From: Schistosoma mansoni
Lineage: Eukaryota; Platyhelminthes; Trematoda; Strigeidida; Schistosomatidae
Direction of reading: 5' to 3'
DNA length: 64,000 nucleotides
Assembly: GCF_000237925.1 (NCBI RefSeq)
Contig: NC_031496.1
Span: forward strand, 5,597,911 to 5,661,910
The notes beneath the pieces were generated by a model, which was given only the letters and a program-made list of their open reading frames with translations, did no database searches and was not told the DNA's origin. Of this stretch, positions 1 through 33,874 are shown one piece after another (the first letter of the stretch is position 1; each line of letters begins with the position of its first letter). The position numbers and the translations under genes were made by a program.

Positions 1-12
1 GGGTATAAGGGA

Positions 13-399
13 TATACATAAGCGAATGTCCGGCGCTTTAACCGGGTTGGTGGATGTGGAGGATCCACCTAGGGGAGTTGGAAAACCCTGATTCCAAACC
101 AATGGTGCACATGGGCTCCAGGATCCTGATGGAACCAATGGCGTATGGACCTATTGTTGGTCACCGGCTATCATGGGACTGCATCTCCTCACGATGCTCC
201 ACTGCCTTGTGGACTAGACCTTTAGGTCAAAGGCTTGGGGTGTGGCCCCCTAAGAAAACCACCTGCTTCAGTCTGGGCACCTGGGCAGTATCACAGCCTT
301 CACACAAATCGAATGAGATTTGTGAGGCGCATATTTATCTGGTGCTTTTTGTACCAATATTTATGTGTTTAAATAAATAAATAAATAAATATACATAAG
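13..399 (+). mobile_element. Non-autonomous LINE-derived mini-element with target-site duplication
   Basis: The body (about 23-390) matches the 5' untranslated part of the LINE at 58587-62010 (compare 58735-59020), then jumps directly to that LINE's 3' end (compare 61940-62010), ending in an AAAT repeat tail (371-390). No coding part of the LINE is present. The 10-base word TATACATAAG occurs at 13-22 and again at 390-399, as expected for a target-site duplication made by target-primed reverse transcription. The first roughly 150 bases of the full element are absent. An open frame at 54-380 is a by-product of the repeat and not a gene. Confidence 0.75.
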
Positions 400-1254
400 G
401 GTTGATACGACTCAACATCAGTCCGAGAGGTTACACCTTTCCTCAGCTAAACAATTAAGCCCAACCAGTGAAAACCCCGAAACATTGAAATTATTTTTGT
501 CAACAGTAGTGAAGTACTATATAAGAAAATGCGAAGAAAACTACTATAACTAAAGAAACAGGATGTATATAATTAAAAAATTAAACAGATGTATTACAAC
601 ACAGTTTCAAAATTATTCGACAAGCAAGTTGACAGAATTTCAAAAATGAACCATCGGGTTTTAACTCAATCGCCTAATGATGACATGCTTCTTTCAAGGC
701 TCAAATGTCCTCAATTCTACCTCATATCGTATTGTGGATGTACATTGCTGAGAAATTCTTTAAAAAATAAAAATAAACTACTGTTTATTGGTTTTTGATT
801 CTTCTAGGTATCTGTTTATCTTTTCTAATGTATATTAGTAAGAAACATGAAACCAAGTAGGTCTAAACTTTTTATAGTAATCTTAAGTCAGCATAACAAC
901 TGTTGGAAACCGCGTAGAAAACCAAGCAACTGTTATTTAAGTATTTCGAAATTCCTTTACTTTGCATACACTGACAAGTTTTTTACTATTGATTTAACTC
1001 TAAACATTGTTGGGTTTACGATGAATTTGTTATAAGCTCCAAGTAGTAAAGTCTTATTTCAATGAAAATATGACATTAATTTGTTCAATATTGTATTGAC
1101 CTTTTAACTGATATAAACGTCAAATTATGACCATGTATTATGACATGTAACATGAACCCATTATCTAATAATTATCATTTTATATTGCCTACAGGTTTTG
1201 TTACTGTTGAATGATGAATACACATCAGTACATCAATCTCTTTTCTCTTTCTAG
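400..1254. other. Non-coding stretch, nothing recognised
   Basis: AT-rich sequence with only short, unconvincing open frames (589-798, 847-1035). No repeat family, RNA gene or recognisable exon was seen. Confidence 0.5.
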
Positions 1255-1740
1255 TCAGCTGTAAATCGATATACATATATGATACAAAATAAGCTTGGTT
1301 TTTCTGTGTACCCAAAAGTTTGGCAACATAATGAAAAGAATTTATTCAGTCATTTCTCTGATAATTATCAGTCGACATGTGAGAATTCTCCTGTAAAGAG
1401 AAATCACGATTTTCGCGGCAGTAGTTGGGAAATAAATCCATCATCATTCCGAGCAAATCGTCATTATTCAAGTACTACTAATAATCACTCCCATGATGCT
1501 AATTTAAAAACTTCAAATGATATATCTCATAATTTTATATCTGAACAAATGTCTCATTTAATTCGCAAGTACAAATTATCTGAACACAGTACACGACGTA
1601 GAGGAATTCAAAAATCTGCTTTGTTGCATGTGATAAATCCTGATTCAAAATTGCCGCATGTTAATATGGATGAATCTTGTGAGTTATCTATATATCATAA
1701 TGTTTTGTCATTAATGTATTATAATCATTTGTTCAAATAA
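1255..1740 (+). CDS. Probable terminal exon of an unidentified protein
   Basis: A pyrimidine-rich tract ending TTTCTAG (to 1254) is followed by an open frame running 161 codons to a TAA at 1738-1740. It could start internally at ATG 1279, but the frame is open from the splice-like acceptor, so a 3'-terminal exon is the simpler reading. The peptide is hydrophilic and rich in Asn, Ser and His, with a basic patch (STRRRGIQK). No domain was recognised. The stop overlaps an AATAAA signal (1736-1741). It is unrelated to GH20 enzymes, so it is kept apart from the downstream hexosaminidase. It could also be a chance long frame. Confidence 0.45.
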   Translation, partial: SAVNRYTYMIQNKLGFSVYPKVWQHNEKNLFSHFSDNYQSTCENSPVKRNHDFRGSSWEINPSSFRANRHYSSTTNNHSHDANLKTSNDISHNFISEQMSHLIRKYKLSEHSTRRRGIQKSALLHVINPDSKLPHVNMDESCELSIYHNVLSLMYYNHLFK

Positions 1741-1741
1741 A
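1736..1741 (+). terminator. Candidate poly(A) signal
   Basis: AATAAA overlapping the stop codon of the 1255-1740 frame, followed by an A run. It would give an extremely short 3' UTR. Confidence 0.3.
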
Positions 1742-2594
1742 AAAACTATCGAAAATTAAAAATTTCTGTGAGGTCGATCAACAATACTCCCTAGCTACTC
1801 AATTGTGGTGCACCTCTAGAATTCATAAAATGAAGACAGTAACTTTTTACCGCCATCGAAAACTGTCAACTTTTGCTATTGGTTTACGGTAATTTCTAAT
1901 TACGAACTACTGAAATCCCGTCTAATGCAAACAGGATCTTATAAAAGCTCAATATATCGGGCGACCGACATACAACACTGACAGCTTTCGCCTATATATA
2001 TATATATATAGCAGGAATCATGAACGTTGGGAGGTAGAGTAAAAATTCACAAATGAAATGTAAAAACAGGCAATTATGTAACGCCAAAGGTCAGTACGGT
2101 GATATGAATCGGCAAAATGCTCTCGCAGTTATTTTCACACATCAAAGCTATCATTCATTGATAAAAATATGAGATAAAGCTGGTCTTTCTAGCTAATATC
2201 TAGATAAGCCTTTTATCCAGAAGCCAATGAACGATATTTTAAAGAAAACGTTTTTTTGTTTAAGAATTGATGGATTAAAATGAAAAAAAATACTACTATT
2301 GAATTCTTATCACAAGTACCGCCCAACGAACATCATTGATCTCACTTTGATGGTATTGAGTTCTCTCCATTTTTAAAGAGTACAACACCACTATCATCCA
2401 ACAGAAATATTGTTCTGTTGTTACGTAATCCCGACAATAGCAAACTAACCATTGCTTTCATTTCATCATTCCTTCAACTGATTTGTTTTTTATTTGTAAA
2501 TGGTAGTCTATCATTAAATGTTTTTGTTTGGTGTAGTTAATGTAAATTATTTCTCAGTTTTTAAAATGATTGCTCTTATTTTTTATTATTTCAG
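1741..2594. other. Intergenic or intron sequence
   Basis: No exon was recognised. It contains a short TA repeat (about 1994-2010). A start exon of the hexosaminidase was looked for here and not found with a compatible splice phase. Confidence 0.4.
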
Positions 2595-23995
<21,401 letters not shown>

Positions 23996-25420
23996 AATTT
24001 AAGTGGAAATTATAATTTGGTCTCTACTACTACTAACATACATGATTACATAATTTTGGTGAGACTTCTATTATATTTTTCATTTCAATTTCTTATTGAC
24101 AATTAGTATTGAAAATTTAGTTATTTATCTCTGCACTCATTATTCTTTGATCTTATTTAGTGTATATGTATATATGCCGTGTTATTGCATTTTGACTTGA
24201 TGATTCTAGTATTCTCTTTCGTACTCTTTGTCTTTCTGTACGGAATGCCTATTCACTTTTGCTAAGCGTTAAGTATTTTTTAGACGCTTCCCAAGACGTA
24301 TATCTACCTATCTATCCAAATAATAATGTGTTTGTCTGTAATCATGTGACATACTTTCAGTTTTTTTATTTGTGTATTTATGTATTTATTTTATTCTTTC
24401 TTCCTTGTGTTATACCACATTACCCCACTTCACCCGATTCCACTACTGTTTTATTGTAAGGAGGAACTATCGTATTGTCTTTAATAATCATAAAAAAAAC
24501 ATGAATCTATATGTCATTGTCTTTCCTATTACATATTACACATAAATCTCTGTAGCTAAGGAAGAAGCAGAAAAACTAACTCACAGTTCAGTCAGTAATA
24601 TATTATTTTTTCTTATTTTATCCCTATTAAAGGAGTTATTAGTAAATTATCGCCTTGTTTTTATTAATGCTTTCCTTTGTTTTCTTTGCGTACTTTTTTA
24701 TTTCATTCGTGGTTGTGTTTCTTCATAAACGAAAGGCAAGACTTTTCCTTATGTACTGTACTGACACATAATGCTCTGTTATATTCACAAATGGTACATA
24801 CTTATTTATTCATTCGTTTGTTGACTTTCCTCAACTTGTATGGATTCAGTGTTCTTTATGTTTTAGACTATTTATGCTTTATTTCTTAATTTTCTTAAAT
24901 ATGATTGGTACTAAATTTTCACTGGATGTTGCTTCATTTAATGGAAACTTTCAGTCTGGCTTTGAAACCGAAAAAACTATTTTTACATATGTGTGAAGTA
25001 AATGTATGTACATTTTTCGAATTGAGTGATTTTAACATAGTAGCCAAATAGAATATAGTTTTTATGATCAAAGCATGTTTTTCAAGCATATTATTGGGAT
25101 TGGGTTTACATGAAAACATTAGAGGTATGGTATTATGTACGTTCATTCCGCTTATTCTGTATACCAAGTTGAAAAAAAAACCCATTTACATTCAAAATCA
25201 CTAAATTAATGGAAATGATCTGACCCCGTAGAACTCCTACACTGAGTCATTTGGTAATGTCTATGGCTTGTTATTAACAAAATCACCTATAAAAAGCAGT
25301 CCCGAATCATCTGAAAAATTCATTCAACTATAAAATTCCATACAGTCGACAAGTAAATCCATAAACCTACTCGCTTAAAACAAGTAGACTATCCTGAATG
25401 ACACGATTTGTAACATCTTT
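23996..25420. other. Downstream of hexosaminidase; nothing firm
   Basis: AT-rich sequence with hydrophobic short frames that look spurious. Probably includes the 3' UTR, but no single poly(A) signal stands out close to the stop. Confidence 0.4.
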
Positions 25421-25434
25421 TTAAATCAATTTTT

Positions 25435-25640
25435 CAGTCGTGAAAACTTGAATTCTTTCGAGATCACGGATCGATCTAATTTGGGTAACCATTGGAAACC
25501 TGGTAGCACTGGACAGTTGTTTCCTGCCGGTACAGAACTCTTTAGCTGTAGTATCCATGGCCTTGCCACCTGATACTAAGTTTGGGATCTTCGCTCTCCC
25601 ACACGAATACCTAACCACTAACCCAATGGTGTACATGTTT
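25435..25640 (-). mobile_element. Degenerate hammerhead SINE with tRNA-like head
   Basis: On the minus strand: an A-box-like TTAGTGGTTAGG, a B-box-like GCGAAGATCCC, then the order GCTAAAGAG, loop, GGAAACAACTGTCCAGTGCTACCAGGT, parallel to the ribozyme order in the SINE at 29580-29790. GAAAC is kept and the CUGANGA box is altered to CTAAAGA, so it is not expected to cleave. Confidence 0.55.
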
Positions 25641-27667
25641 AGCTCTTAACAATCTGTGATACTAAACGACAATCTCTTATCTCCAATCGGTACATTCCTC
25701 ACACTCGATGCAGCTGATCTCCACTAGCCACGGCTTCTCAATAGAGCCTCGGAAATTACTTATTGAAGCTAGTCACTAGTAAATGCATTATGATTACGAG
25801 TATGAGATGAATTTTCACGGTCACAAAGTGAACTCACATTGTAGATTTACCATTTATATGAATTAACCTATAAGTTAACTTTCCGGGCCACCGTTTATTT
25901 CGCCGAATCTGTCCGTGAAACATAACCAATACTCTCGTTTCTACGCTGCGCTACTTTTTTGCATATACCGTATTCAGTAATAAAATAACAGGAACATTGT
26001 GTTTCTGAATACTTTCGGAATTAATTTGCTTACTTAAAATCCTTTTGTGTTAATATTTTTAACTTAACGCTATCTTTGCTCTCAATGTTTCATTCATTTT
26101 TCTTATTCAATAGTTGATTGGTTTAAATAAAATATCTTTAACAAGCTCACAAAGTGATAAAGCATGTATGTGACAGTAGACTTATCACAGTAATTTTCGT
26201 AGTAGTTTTCTGGTGTTCTCAGTTTTCTTTATTTTCTGTACTTCAAGAAACCTGTAAAAACCATGTAACGGCCTTTTACCACAATCTTAGTAATTTAGCA
26301 TAACATCTCAGTCTTCTTTCTGAGAAAATACTTGCTATCAACTACTGTTTCACATTATTAAAATCTCCGTGATCAACATTTCATCGAAGCAATTAATGAA
26401 ACACATCTTTGAAGAATTTGTATTTTTTTAATCTGTTCTTATACAGTTACGTCTCTTATTCTATCAACTCGACGTGTCTGTAAAGTGTACTACCTTTGGT
26501 GATACTTTTTCGAGATATTATTCGATTTAAACGCATGCTGTAAGACTTATGACTTTTAACTGTTAATTGTCGTACAGTGCAAAAACGATAGTGGATTTAT
26601 TCCACACCACTGAGAAAATCACAACTAAATAAGATCAAGAAATGGCATATCAAGATACTCATCATCACCACTGGAATTTTAATTGTTATGAATTCAGTTA
26701 TACAATCACTGAAAACCACTAAGCACAGAACAACTTTTCAAGCTAATATAAAACTGTTAGGTAGTCACTTCATTACCTCTCCAAGGTTTGGACCTGGAGC
26801 GAAGAAAGCATAACCGCTGGGTTGACATACAATAGCTCACATTCCTAACTTCGATTAATTTTTGATATTGCCGGTTACCATTGGCGATTAGAATTTGCTT
26901 AATGTAATATTGTAATTCTTGTGCATTATTTTATTCTTAACAAATTTTTAACGATGAATCACATAATTTTCTTTTAGACAAGCTCAACGAAGCATCTTAT
27001 GCTATAAGCAGCAGTTTTACTTCTCCAGGTTACTGTAATTGAGTAAACTAATATGGATTGAAAGGATCTGCTACTTGGTTCCTTGGATAATTAGTGAGGT
27101 TTGAATATATAAACTTATCTTAATTCAGTAAACTGGGTTATTTAACAACTTTATCACTGGATAGATTCATACATCAGTTGGATTAATAGTACTGGAAAGA
27201 CTAAATATTCTACTTTTTAGAAAGCATGATTATCGCGGTGGGATCTGGTCTAATCCTTAATGACCGATAATAAGTCGACTTCAAATTTTGTGCAACTTTC
27301 CGTAAAAATGAAACCTTTTAAGCCAAATACTAAATTTTCGTCTTCAAGCAAAAATTGCTTTTTATTTGCTTTATATCCTTGTACAGTTATCATACACAAC
27401 GAATGTAAAGTACAAAATCCCATTCAGTCTTATCTAACAGTAAAGTTGAAAGGGCGTGTTCATCTCTATTAAAGATTTCAGCCGCAGTATATTGGTTTCC
27501 CACCTTGCTGAATATTCTAGTGGATAGTTTTAGTCCAGTCAACAGTAGATGAGTAAAAATTCTAATAGATTTCTGTTATTGACGTTTCAGAAACTGATAG
27601 TTTCAGTATTAATCGACATCTGATCAAATAAAGAGAGCCAACATTCTGTAGAAACACCAAATCCTAC
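25641..27667. other. Non-coding stretch, nothing recognised
   Basis: No exon with convincing splice sites and no repeat recognised. The frame at 27260-27472 is unconvincing. Confidence 0.4.
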
Positions 27668-27905
27668 TGTGGTGTATCATACAGATATAAGTAGTATGTA
27701 ACACAAATCAGAACTGCAATGCCTCGCAGCAGAAGATTGAAAAGATTCAATTGAAGAGAACAGAAAAGGAAACAGAAAGCAATTGTAACAACAGCATCAT
27801 TGGAAGAATCACGAACTTCGTAAAAGACAACCGAAAGCCGATGTGTAAATAATGTATTTAATGTATGGGTTTTATAATTTGGTTTCGCCCACTTGAGTTC
27901 TCATT
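27668..27905 (+). repeat. Unclassified dispersed repeat R1, copy 3
   Basis: Same word order as the copy at 28578: CTGTGGTGT, ATATAAGTAGTAT, GCAGAAGA, AACAGAAAGCA, GTAACAACA, TGGAAGAATCACGAA, GTAAAAGACAAC, TAATGTATTTAATGTATG. Confidence 0.55.
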
Positions 27906-28577
27906 CACTTTACTATGTGTACACTGTGTAATTTATTTAAATCAGATAAGTGTATATTTTCTTGTGTATTTCATCATCTCAAAAAAATACTGTTTGATCT
28001 AATAATCAAACACATTTACGCCATACGGATTCCAGTTACGGAGTATGGTAAAGTGAATGATGGCAGGCCTCATCTTCTTTGAAGACAGCAGCTGAAAAAT
28101 TACTGAACATCCAAGAGCACTAAATGCTGATTATACCCATTTTTAGAAGTGCTTACTGTTGCGTACTCACAAAATCATACAAAGTGGATTCAAATAAACC
28201 ATAATAACGATTAATTTATCACTACTCTCAAACTTTATGTGATTCATAATAACGAAAAACCTTGTTCTAATGATGTCATAAAGCTTCACCTGAATTTCTA
28301 CTGAATTTTGGATGAATTTTAGTTATCACAGCTTTCGCTTTATGGTTGCAACTGTTTTTAACATCGAGTATATAACAAAAGGTTCTTTAAAGGCTTTTAT
28401 TTATGCCGGCCAAAATATTTTGTATAAACACTTTCTATGCTACGAAAAAACTGAAATTTTTTTAAGAAGGAGCTTGATGATAGTGTTATTCCGATTTTCG
28501 TAAAGGCTGTTAATGTAAGGATATGAAAGTGTACAGTGTATAAATATCCATAAACTCTTTAATTTGTCATTTATACT
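27906..28577. other. Non-coding stretch, nothing recognised
   Basis: No features were seen between two R1 copies. Confidence 0.35.
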
Positions 28578-28810
28578 CACTGTGGTGTGGACTACTTGTA
28601 CTCGTAGATATAAGCAGTATTTAGCAAAAATCGGAAGTAGACTTTTTACCGACAGAAGAGGAGGAGAAACAGAGAGCAGTCAAAATAACAACTGGAATGA
28701 AATAACGATGGAGTTTTTAAGGGACAACCCAGGGAAGGTAGGCAAATAGTGTATTTATTGTATGATTTTCATATTTTATAAATGCAGTGTGATTTTGCAT
28801 GTTAAAATAT
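28578..28810 (+). repeat. Unclassified dispersed repeat R1, best copy
   Basis: Runs from CACTGTGGTGTGGACTACTT to TGTGATTTTGCATG, with ATCGGAAGTAGA, ACAGAAGAGG, GCAGTCAAAATAACAACTGG and TAGTGTATTTATTGTATG inside. No coding capacity. It could be a SINE body, MITE or LINE tail. Confidence 0.6.
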
Positions 28811-29210
28811 GCTGGTATATCCCAATTAAGCATTTATTCACCACATTACTCCGTTAAGCTGTAGATAATGAGAAGAACAGGTTTCTATCAAACATACCAA
28901 GTGATCGTAGAAAATGTTTTAAGATCAAAGCAATTCAACGAAGTAAAACATTAAGAAACACTAGTTGAGAAGAGACATACTTCATGTCAATTAGTTGCTC
29001 TTAAGTGCTCCATATTAATGCATAAGTACTACGTTTATGAATGAAATCAATGGCAAATGAATGGAGGTTGGTGAATACAATGATGTATCCTTATATTTTC
29101 TTTAAAGGAGTTAGAAAATCAAAGAATGTAAAATTGGATCTAAAGATAAGGTTACTTGATCGCAATGACTCGTTACGCAGTAATAAGAACTAGGCAATTC
29201 ATGTTTGTAT
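28811..29210. other. Non-coding stretch, nothing recognised
   Basis: No features were seen. Confidence 0.4.
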
Positions 29211-29214
29211 TGGT

Positions 29215-29412
29215 CGTTTAAATCTTCCCATTGACATTTAGGACTACAATTAATCAGCCTCTTATCGGCATGTGTGTATTCTACGCAGATTGCCTCGATG
29301 CTGCCCTAAATATAAGCATTATAAGCAGAGATGGATAGTGGTGAGTCCCATTATAGGACGAAACGCGCATCTTGCATTCCACTGCTAGCTACCATCCATC
29401 TCTGCTTATAGG
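29215..29412 (-). mobile_element. Hammerhead SINE with inverted 5' half
   Basis: 29215-29341 is the 3' body of the Smalpha-type SINE read on the minus strand (complement of the region 63705-63835). It switches at 29341-29343 to the ribozyme part read on the plus strand (TGAGTCCC, loop, GGACGAAACGCGC, then CACTGCTAGCTACCATCC). The segment ATGGATAG...AGCAGAGATGG therefore occurs as an inverted repeat around the junction (about 29320-29342 against 29393-29410). Only the last bases of the CUGANGA box survive at the switch, so the ribozyme is broken. Confidence 0.75.
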
Positions 29413-29579
29413 AATTAGGTAATTTCGTTATTAGGCATATGAATATGAATTTTCCGTGTTATTCGTAAATTTACTGTGTTATTGATAAATCAAGTGCAAA
29501 GACAATCAGAATTTCGAGACAGATTACTTAAAAAGAAGTGACAAAACCAGTATTGTGGACTGGTCGAAGTTAAACGTTA

Positions 29580-29795
29580 ACGACATTGGATCCCGGCTCA
29601 AAGGTCTAAAATTTGAAAGTTAGCGCGAAACTGAAGGTTTCGGGTTCGAGTCCCGCATGCGGCATTGTGGATGCACATTGACGAGGAGTCCCATAATAGG
29701 ACAAAAAGACCTTCCGCATTTTAAATGGTGGTTCAACATTCATCGGTCCATGATTACAATGAAATTCAGCAATCTCCACAACCCCATACCAAGAA
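29580..29795 (+). mobile_element. tRNA-derived SINE with mutated hammerhead
   Basis: A D-arm-like GGCTCAAAGGTCTAAAAT is followed by a strong B box (GGGTTCGAGTCCCGC, about 29639-29654). Then comes a hammerhead layout, TTGACGAGGAGTCCC, loop, AGGACAAAAAG, in which the essential GAAA is changed to AAAA. The element ends in a pyrimidine-rich CAATCTCCACAACCCC tail. This is a second hammerhead-SINE subtype, distinct in body from the copies at 18857 and 63698. Confidence 0.65.
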
Positions 29796-30339
29796 ATACT
29801 GTAATCATGAGTAAATGACCATTCATGCTATTCGGAAACGGCCCTATTTAGTTTCAGACACTGACGTGTTAGAGTCATGATTTACTTATAGGCGTAATTC
29901 TTAGCCGTATTCACCTGTTATCCTGTATCTCCCGTCAATTTCTATTTTATCTTACGCAATGATTATATTTATTAACTACTTCTGCAATATATACTTTAAT
30001 ATACATTTCTGAAAGACCCACCTTAAAGATACTACAAAGATGAGCTTGTGGGAATGTTCTTCTCTGTTGTTGACGAGGCAGGTGAACTTTGGAGACTTTA
30101 ATGTATGTTCTGAGTATCGGGGATGAAGATCGGACTCGTATATTGCTACAAATGAAAAATATTTCCAAGGAGTTCAGAAAAATATCTTCTAAATTTTGCC
30201 AACGAAGTTTTTGGCATCACATTACTTTATTAAGTAAACGGAATAATATTTCAATCGTAGATAAAATCAAATATTTTTTTTAGAAACTGCAGAGACATTG
30301 AGAAAAATTCTGTTTTAATGTAAAAGCCGAAAACTGCGC
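29796..30339. other. Non-coding stretch, nothing firm
   Basis: Short overlapping frames on both strands (29947-30283) have no recognisable domain. Confidence 0.35.
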
Positions 30340-31570
30340 TTGGAGCATTTATAAGGTTTACTAAACTCATCCCGTGAAAAAAACCTTGGTAAAAACGCTA
30401 ATCAGAAGAATCGTCAAAACCGTTTGAACTCTAACCAGGGAGTCGAAGAAATGTCATAAAGGGGAGTTATGACGCATCATGATAAAAGTAGAGATTCTTT
30501 GGCAGTCAGTAAGTGAACTTTCTTCCTGAAAACTAGAGCAACAACTAATATAAGTACATAGAACATCCGGACAATTTTGAGCGTTTCAATGATATTCTAT
30601 CACCAATGATGTCAGAAACGACGATAAATACAAATTTATTGAGGCTCCAGTTCATCCTAGAGAAATAGCGAAAGAAACATCTGACCATCTTAACTAAGTC
30701 GCAGTCACCTCACTTTCACCGTACCACACTACAGAAAACCAGATCGATCATATGTGCATCGATAACAGGTTTAGAAGGTTCATAGAAGACGTAAGAACAA
30801 AGTAAGGAGCTGAGGTAGATTTATATAACCATCCGATGATGGCCGAACTAGAACTTAGGTTAAATAAGCTATAGACAACTGGATAAACAGCATTACAAAA
30901 GTTTGATACAAGCTTCCTTTGAGATAGTAAAGAACTCAGCGAATTAAAGATAGCTCTCAGGAGTGAGCTTCAGGTCTTACAAGATCCAGTAGAAGAAAAA
31001 AACACTATAAGGAACAATTGGAAAGAGATTAAAGAGGCAATAACTTCAACAAACCAAGTGCTGGGATATAGAAACACCAGTAGTAGAATCGTTCAAATAA
31101 GACATATAGGTAGATGAAGAGATGCCCCCATGTTCTCTTCGTAAAGCTTTGAGAGTAAGAAGTACAGATTGAAAAGAGGGATACTTTGTCAAGGGACTAA
31201 AGAAACGGGAAATTATTAAGCTAGAGAACCAGAGGCATCACACCACTATTAGTATCAGACGGAGTTTTCAAGTGTTGCTGAACTGAACGGAAGGTTCAGA
31301 AGACCCCCAACTTCGAGACCAAAAGGTTGACTTTCGCAAGGATCGATCATTTACCTACCGATTTGCGGTATTATGGATTATTGCTGAGCAATCAACTGAA
31401 CAGAACTCATCGCTATACATCGACGTCTTCAATTATGCCAATGCATTCGACAGCATAAATAGAACTTTATAGAATCTTCTTTGACACTATGAAGTACGTG
31501 AGATCATCATTATACGAAATTTTTACGAGGGACTAAACTGCAAAGTCGATGGAAGTTTTATCTTAAGGTA
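30340..31570 (+). mobile_element. Old RTE-like LINE, 5' half
   Basis: Words correspond in order to 36230-37800 of the better RTE copy: the leader around ATCCCGTGAAAAAAACC, the endonuclease start (ACATAGAACATCCGGACA), then the HHRTTENQIDH-like region, GGAAGAGATTAAAGAGGCA, and finally a reverse-transcriptase stretch AFDSINRTL (about 31445-31470). Multiple stops and frame changes. Truncated inside the RT domain. Confidence 0.75.
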
Positions 31571-33394
31571 AGAATGAATATAATTGTAATAATCGATTGC
31601 TTAACTAAGTTATACATCAAGTAAAGCATGTACATTATAGGCGAAGGATTGCATTTATCGAATCGAATATTGATATCACGAACTATAAAATGCCGGCTGA
31701 ACTTTAAAATGCTTATTGGTGAAGAAAGTTTAATTCTGTTGTGTCTTGAATCGGGACTGGTTTATCAAGGCTGCGACTTGAAACTAAGTGCTTATTATTA
31801 TTGCTGGTGCGGTTGTTTGCTAAACTGTGAAATACTGCCAATGACTGCGATGGAACGAGACTACTTTGTCAACCCAGGGAAGGAAATAAGACTGTAGAAA
31901 CGGACTGATTTTTTCCACCAACCACTAATTAAACAACTTTTGGAATAATGAATATAATTACACATCATTTTCAATGTTTGGTCAACTAATAACTTTGAGC
32001 TAGTATATAGTCACAATAATCTACTCTTTATAGAATTTGCAAAATCAATAGACTGACTTAATTCAGAAATACTATACACCACTGAATTCTGTCTTGGCTT
32101 TATTCCTAACAGATTCATCCACTAATATCATTTCATTATGAAAATTTGCTACATAAAAATTGTGCAAAACTAGTGTTCTGTCCGAATGAGGAATAAATGA
32201 ACGGTAACTGCTAGGATTTATTTCTAGACTAGTATTACATATATTCCTATTGGATAACTATTAAGTAACTATATTATATGTATATTTAAATTCCTCTTAT
32301 TATAAGCTTCCATTTGACGCATTGACTACTATTATACGATTTACTATTCTCAAGTTATTCCCGATCTATTAGTTACAGTATCTCCCAATCACAGTCACTT
32401 TTGGGCTTGATCTTGTATAATTGTTATTCTTTATCTTATGGCATGATGTGTTCTGGTTTCCTTGCATATAAACCAAGCAAGTCTGAAATATATGATCCAT
32501 ACAATGGAAACTCATATTAGTGTTCTGGACTCAACAGTAAGTACTAGGAAAGAAGGACCAATCAGGACTCAGAGTTGACTCTAGGCTGCTCGTACTGGTT
32601 TGTGCGTCATTGGTCTGGTCATATAATTCGGTGTTCTAATTAGCGAATAAATTATGTGATAAGAAACAAGGGCACAATTCATGACAAAGTTCAGACAATT
32701 ACTCCGAATCATATTGTTTACTCTTATTTAACCGCAGCTATAAACATGAAATACTGCATTTTTAAGGATTGTCTTATATACTTATCTTCAAAAAGAAAAT
32801 TTATTACTGATCAAATAAAAGTAGCAGCGGAACCAACAAAACGGTAAATATAGCATATGAATGAGAAAATACTAAATAAATAACCTGAAAAAACCCAACA
32901 AGCTGTATGGAATAGCGCTTGTGTGTGAATAAAATGCATGTACAATTACAACTGTCAATGTAACCTAATGTTAAAATAGATGGTTCCCGTGGATTTTACA
33001 AAATATTTATACACATGTCAATTTTTATTGAAATTACACATATAAATATATAACACTGATCTAATTTCATTATGAAAGACTGATAAGAATAACAATAATT
33101 ATAAGGTAAATTAGCAATGACAAGAAGGAATAAAAAGGAACCTGTTGCGTGTGAGAGGGAGAATAACTAGACTAACAGAACGTTCGAAGACTAGGTTCTG
33201 TGCTGAGGATCAATTAATTGATACTCGAATATTTAGATAAATAGGCTAAAGAATGGATATCCAGAAAAAGAACATCTTTAGAGATGACGAATATATCAAC
33301 AAAATTACTTTAAATGACGAATTTTTATTCGGTATACAGTTCATGATAATTGTTCTCGCAAATGAATACTTTTGAAATTATCCTTTAGTATTCC
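31571..33394. other. Non-coding stretch, nothing recognised
   Basis: The open frames at 31628-31897 and 32656-32847 have no recognisable domain and no clear splice or start context. Confidence 0.4.
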
Positions 33395-33870
33395 AAGCCA
33401 GTCTCATATGTTACGTATGCCCAACCATCGCCTACCTGGACGATCGATGTTGTCTATTGTAGGAATATATTGAAAAGCTAGGGGCGGAAAAACTGAGATG
33501 CGGCACAAGTCCATGAATTCACTGACAACTGGACTTAACCACGCCAATAGATGTAGACTGAGTTAGTCTTACGTTGTAGCTGACTGACTGATGTAGAATA
33601 ACTAGTAAAGTTTCGCGTGATTATCGCATGGTTTATAATCGTTCGCAATGGTGGAGGTACCTTCACACCTTGTCTTCCTCTAAAACTCAAGTCCCGAAAA
33701 TCTCCTTATACCTTTTCTTCTCATTTCTGTATCTAAACTTTTTCAACTACTACTAATACTGATACTACTTCCAGTACTCTGGGATATGTCTTGAAATGTT
33801 GTGTCTCTGTGTCAATGTAGTATAACGACTTGAAACAGTACACATGTGTCAGATTCTACGCTGTTTTTTA
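33395..33870 (+). mobile_element. Type-2 LINE 3' end, plus orientation
   Basis: MLRMPNHRLP-like words (33410-33440), GGCACAAGTCCATGAATTCACTGACAAC (compare 41806-41833), the final coding words around GCAATGGTGGAGGTACCTTCA (33645), then the 3' untranslated words ending in a GTACACATG...TTCTACG tail. About 70 bases at 33560-33630, including a stray CTGACTGACTGA, interrupt the match. Confidence 0.65.
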
Positions 33871-33874
33871 TGTT

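Noticed and set aside
54-380. 108-codon plus-strand frame at the left edge
   Set aside because: It lies wholly within a LINE-derived repeat and is repeated, broken, at 58735-59020.
1832-1892. ATG-led short frame (MKTVTFYRHRKLS...) before a GT, as the hexosaminidase start exon
   Set aside because: It would end two bases into a codon, but the first recognised hexosaminidase exon needs a partner contributing one base. The peptide also lacks a convincing signal sequence.
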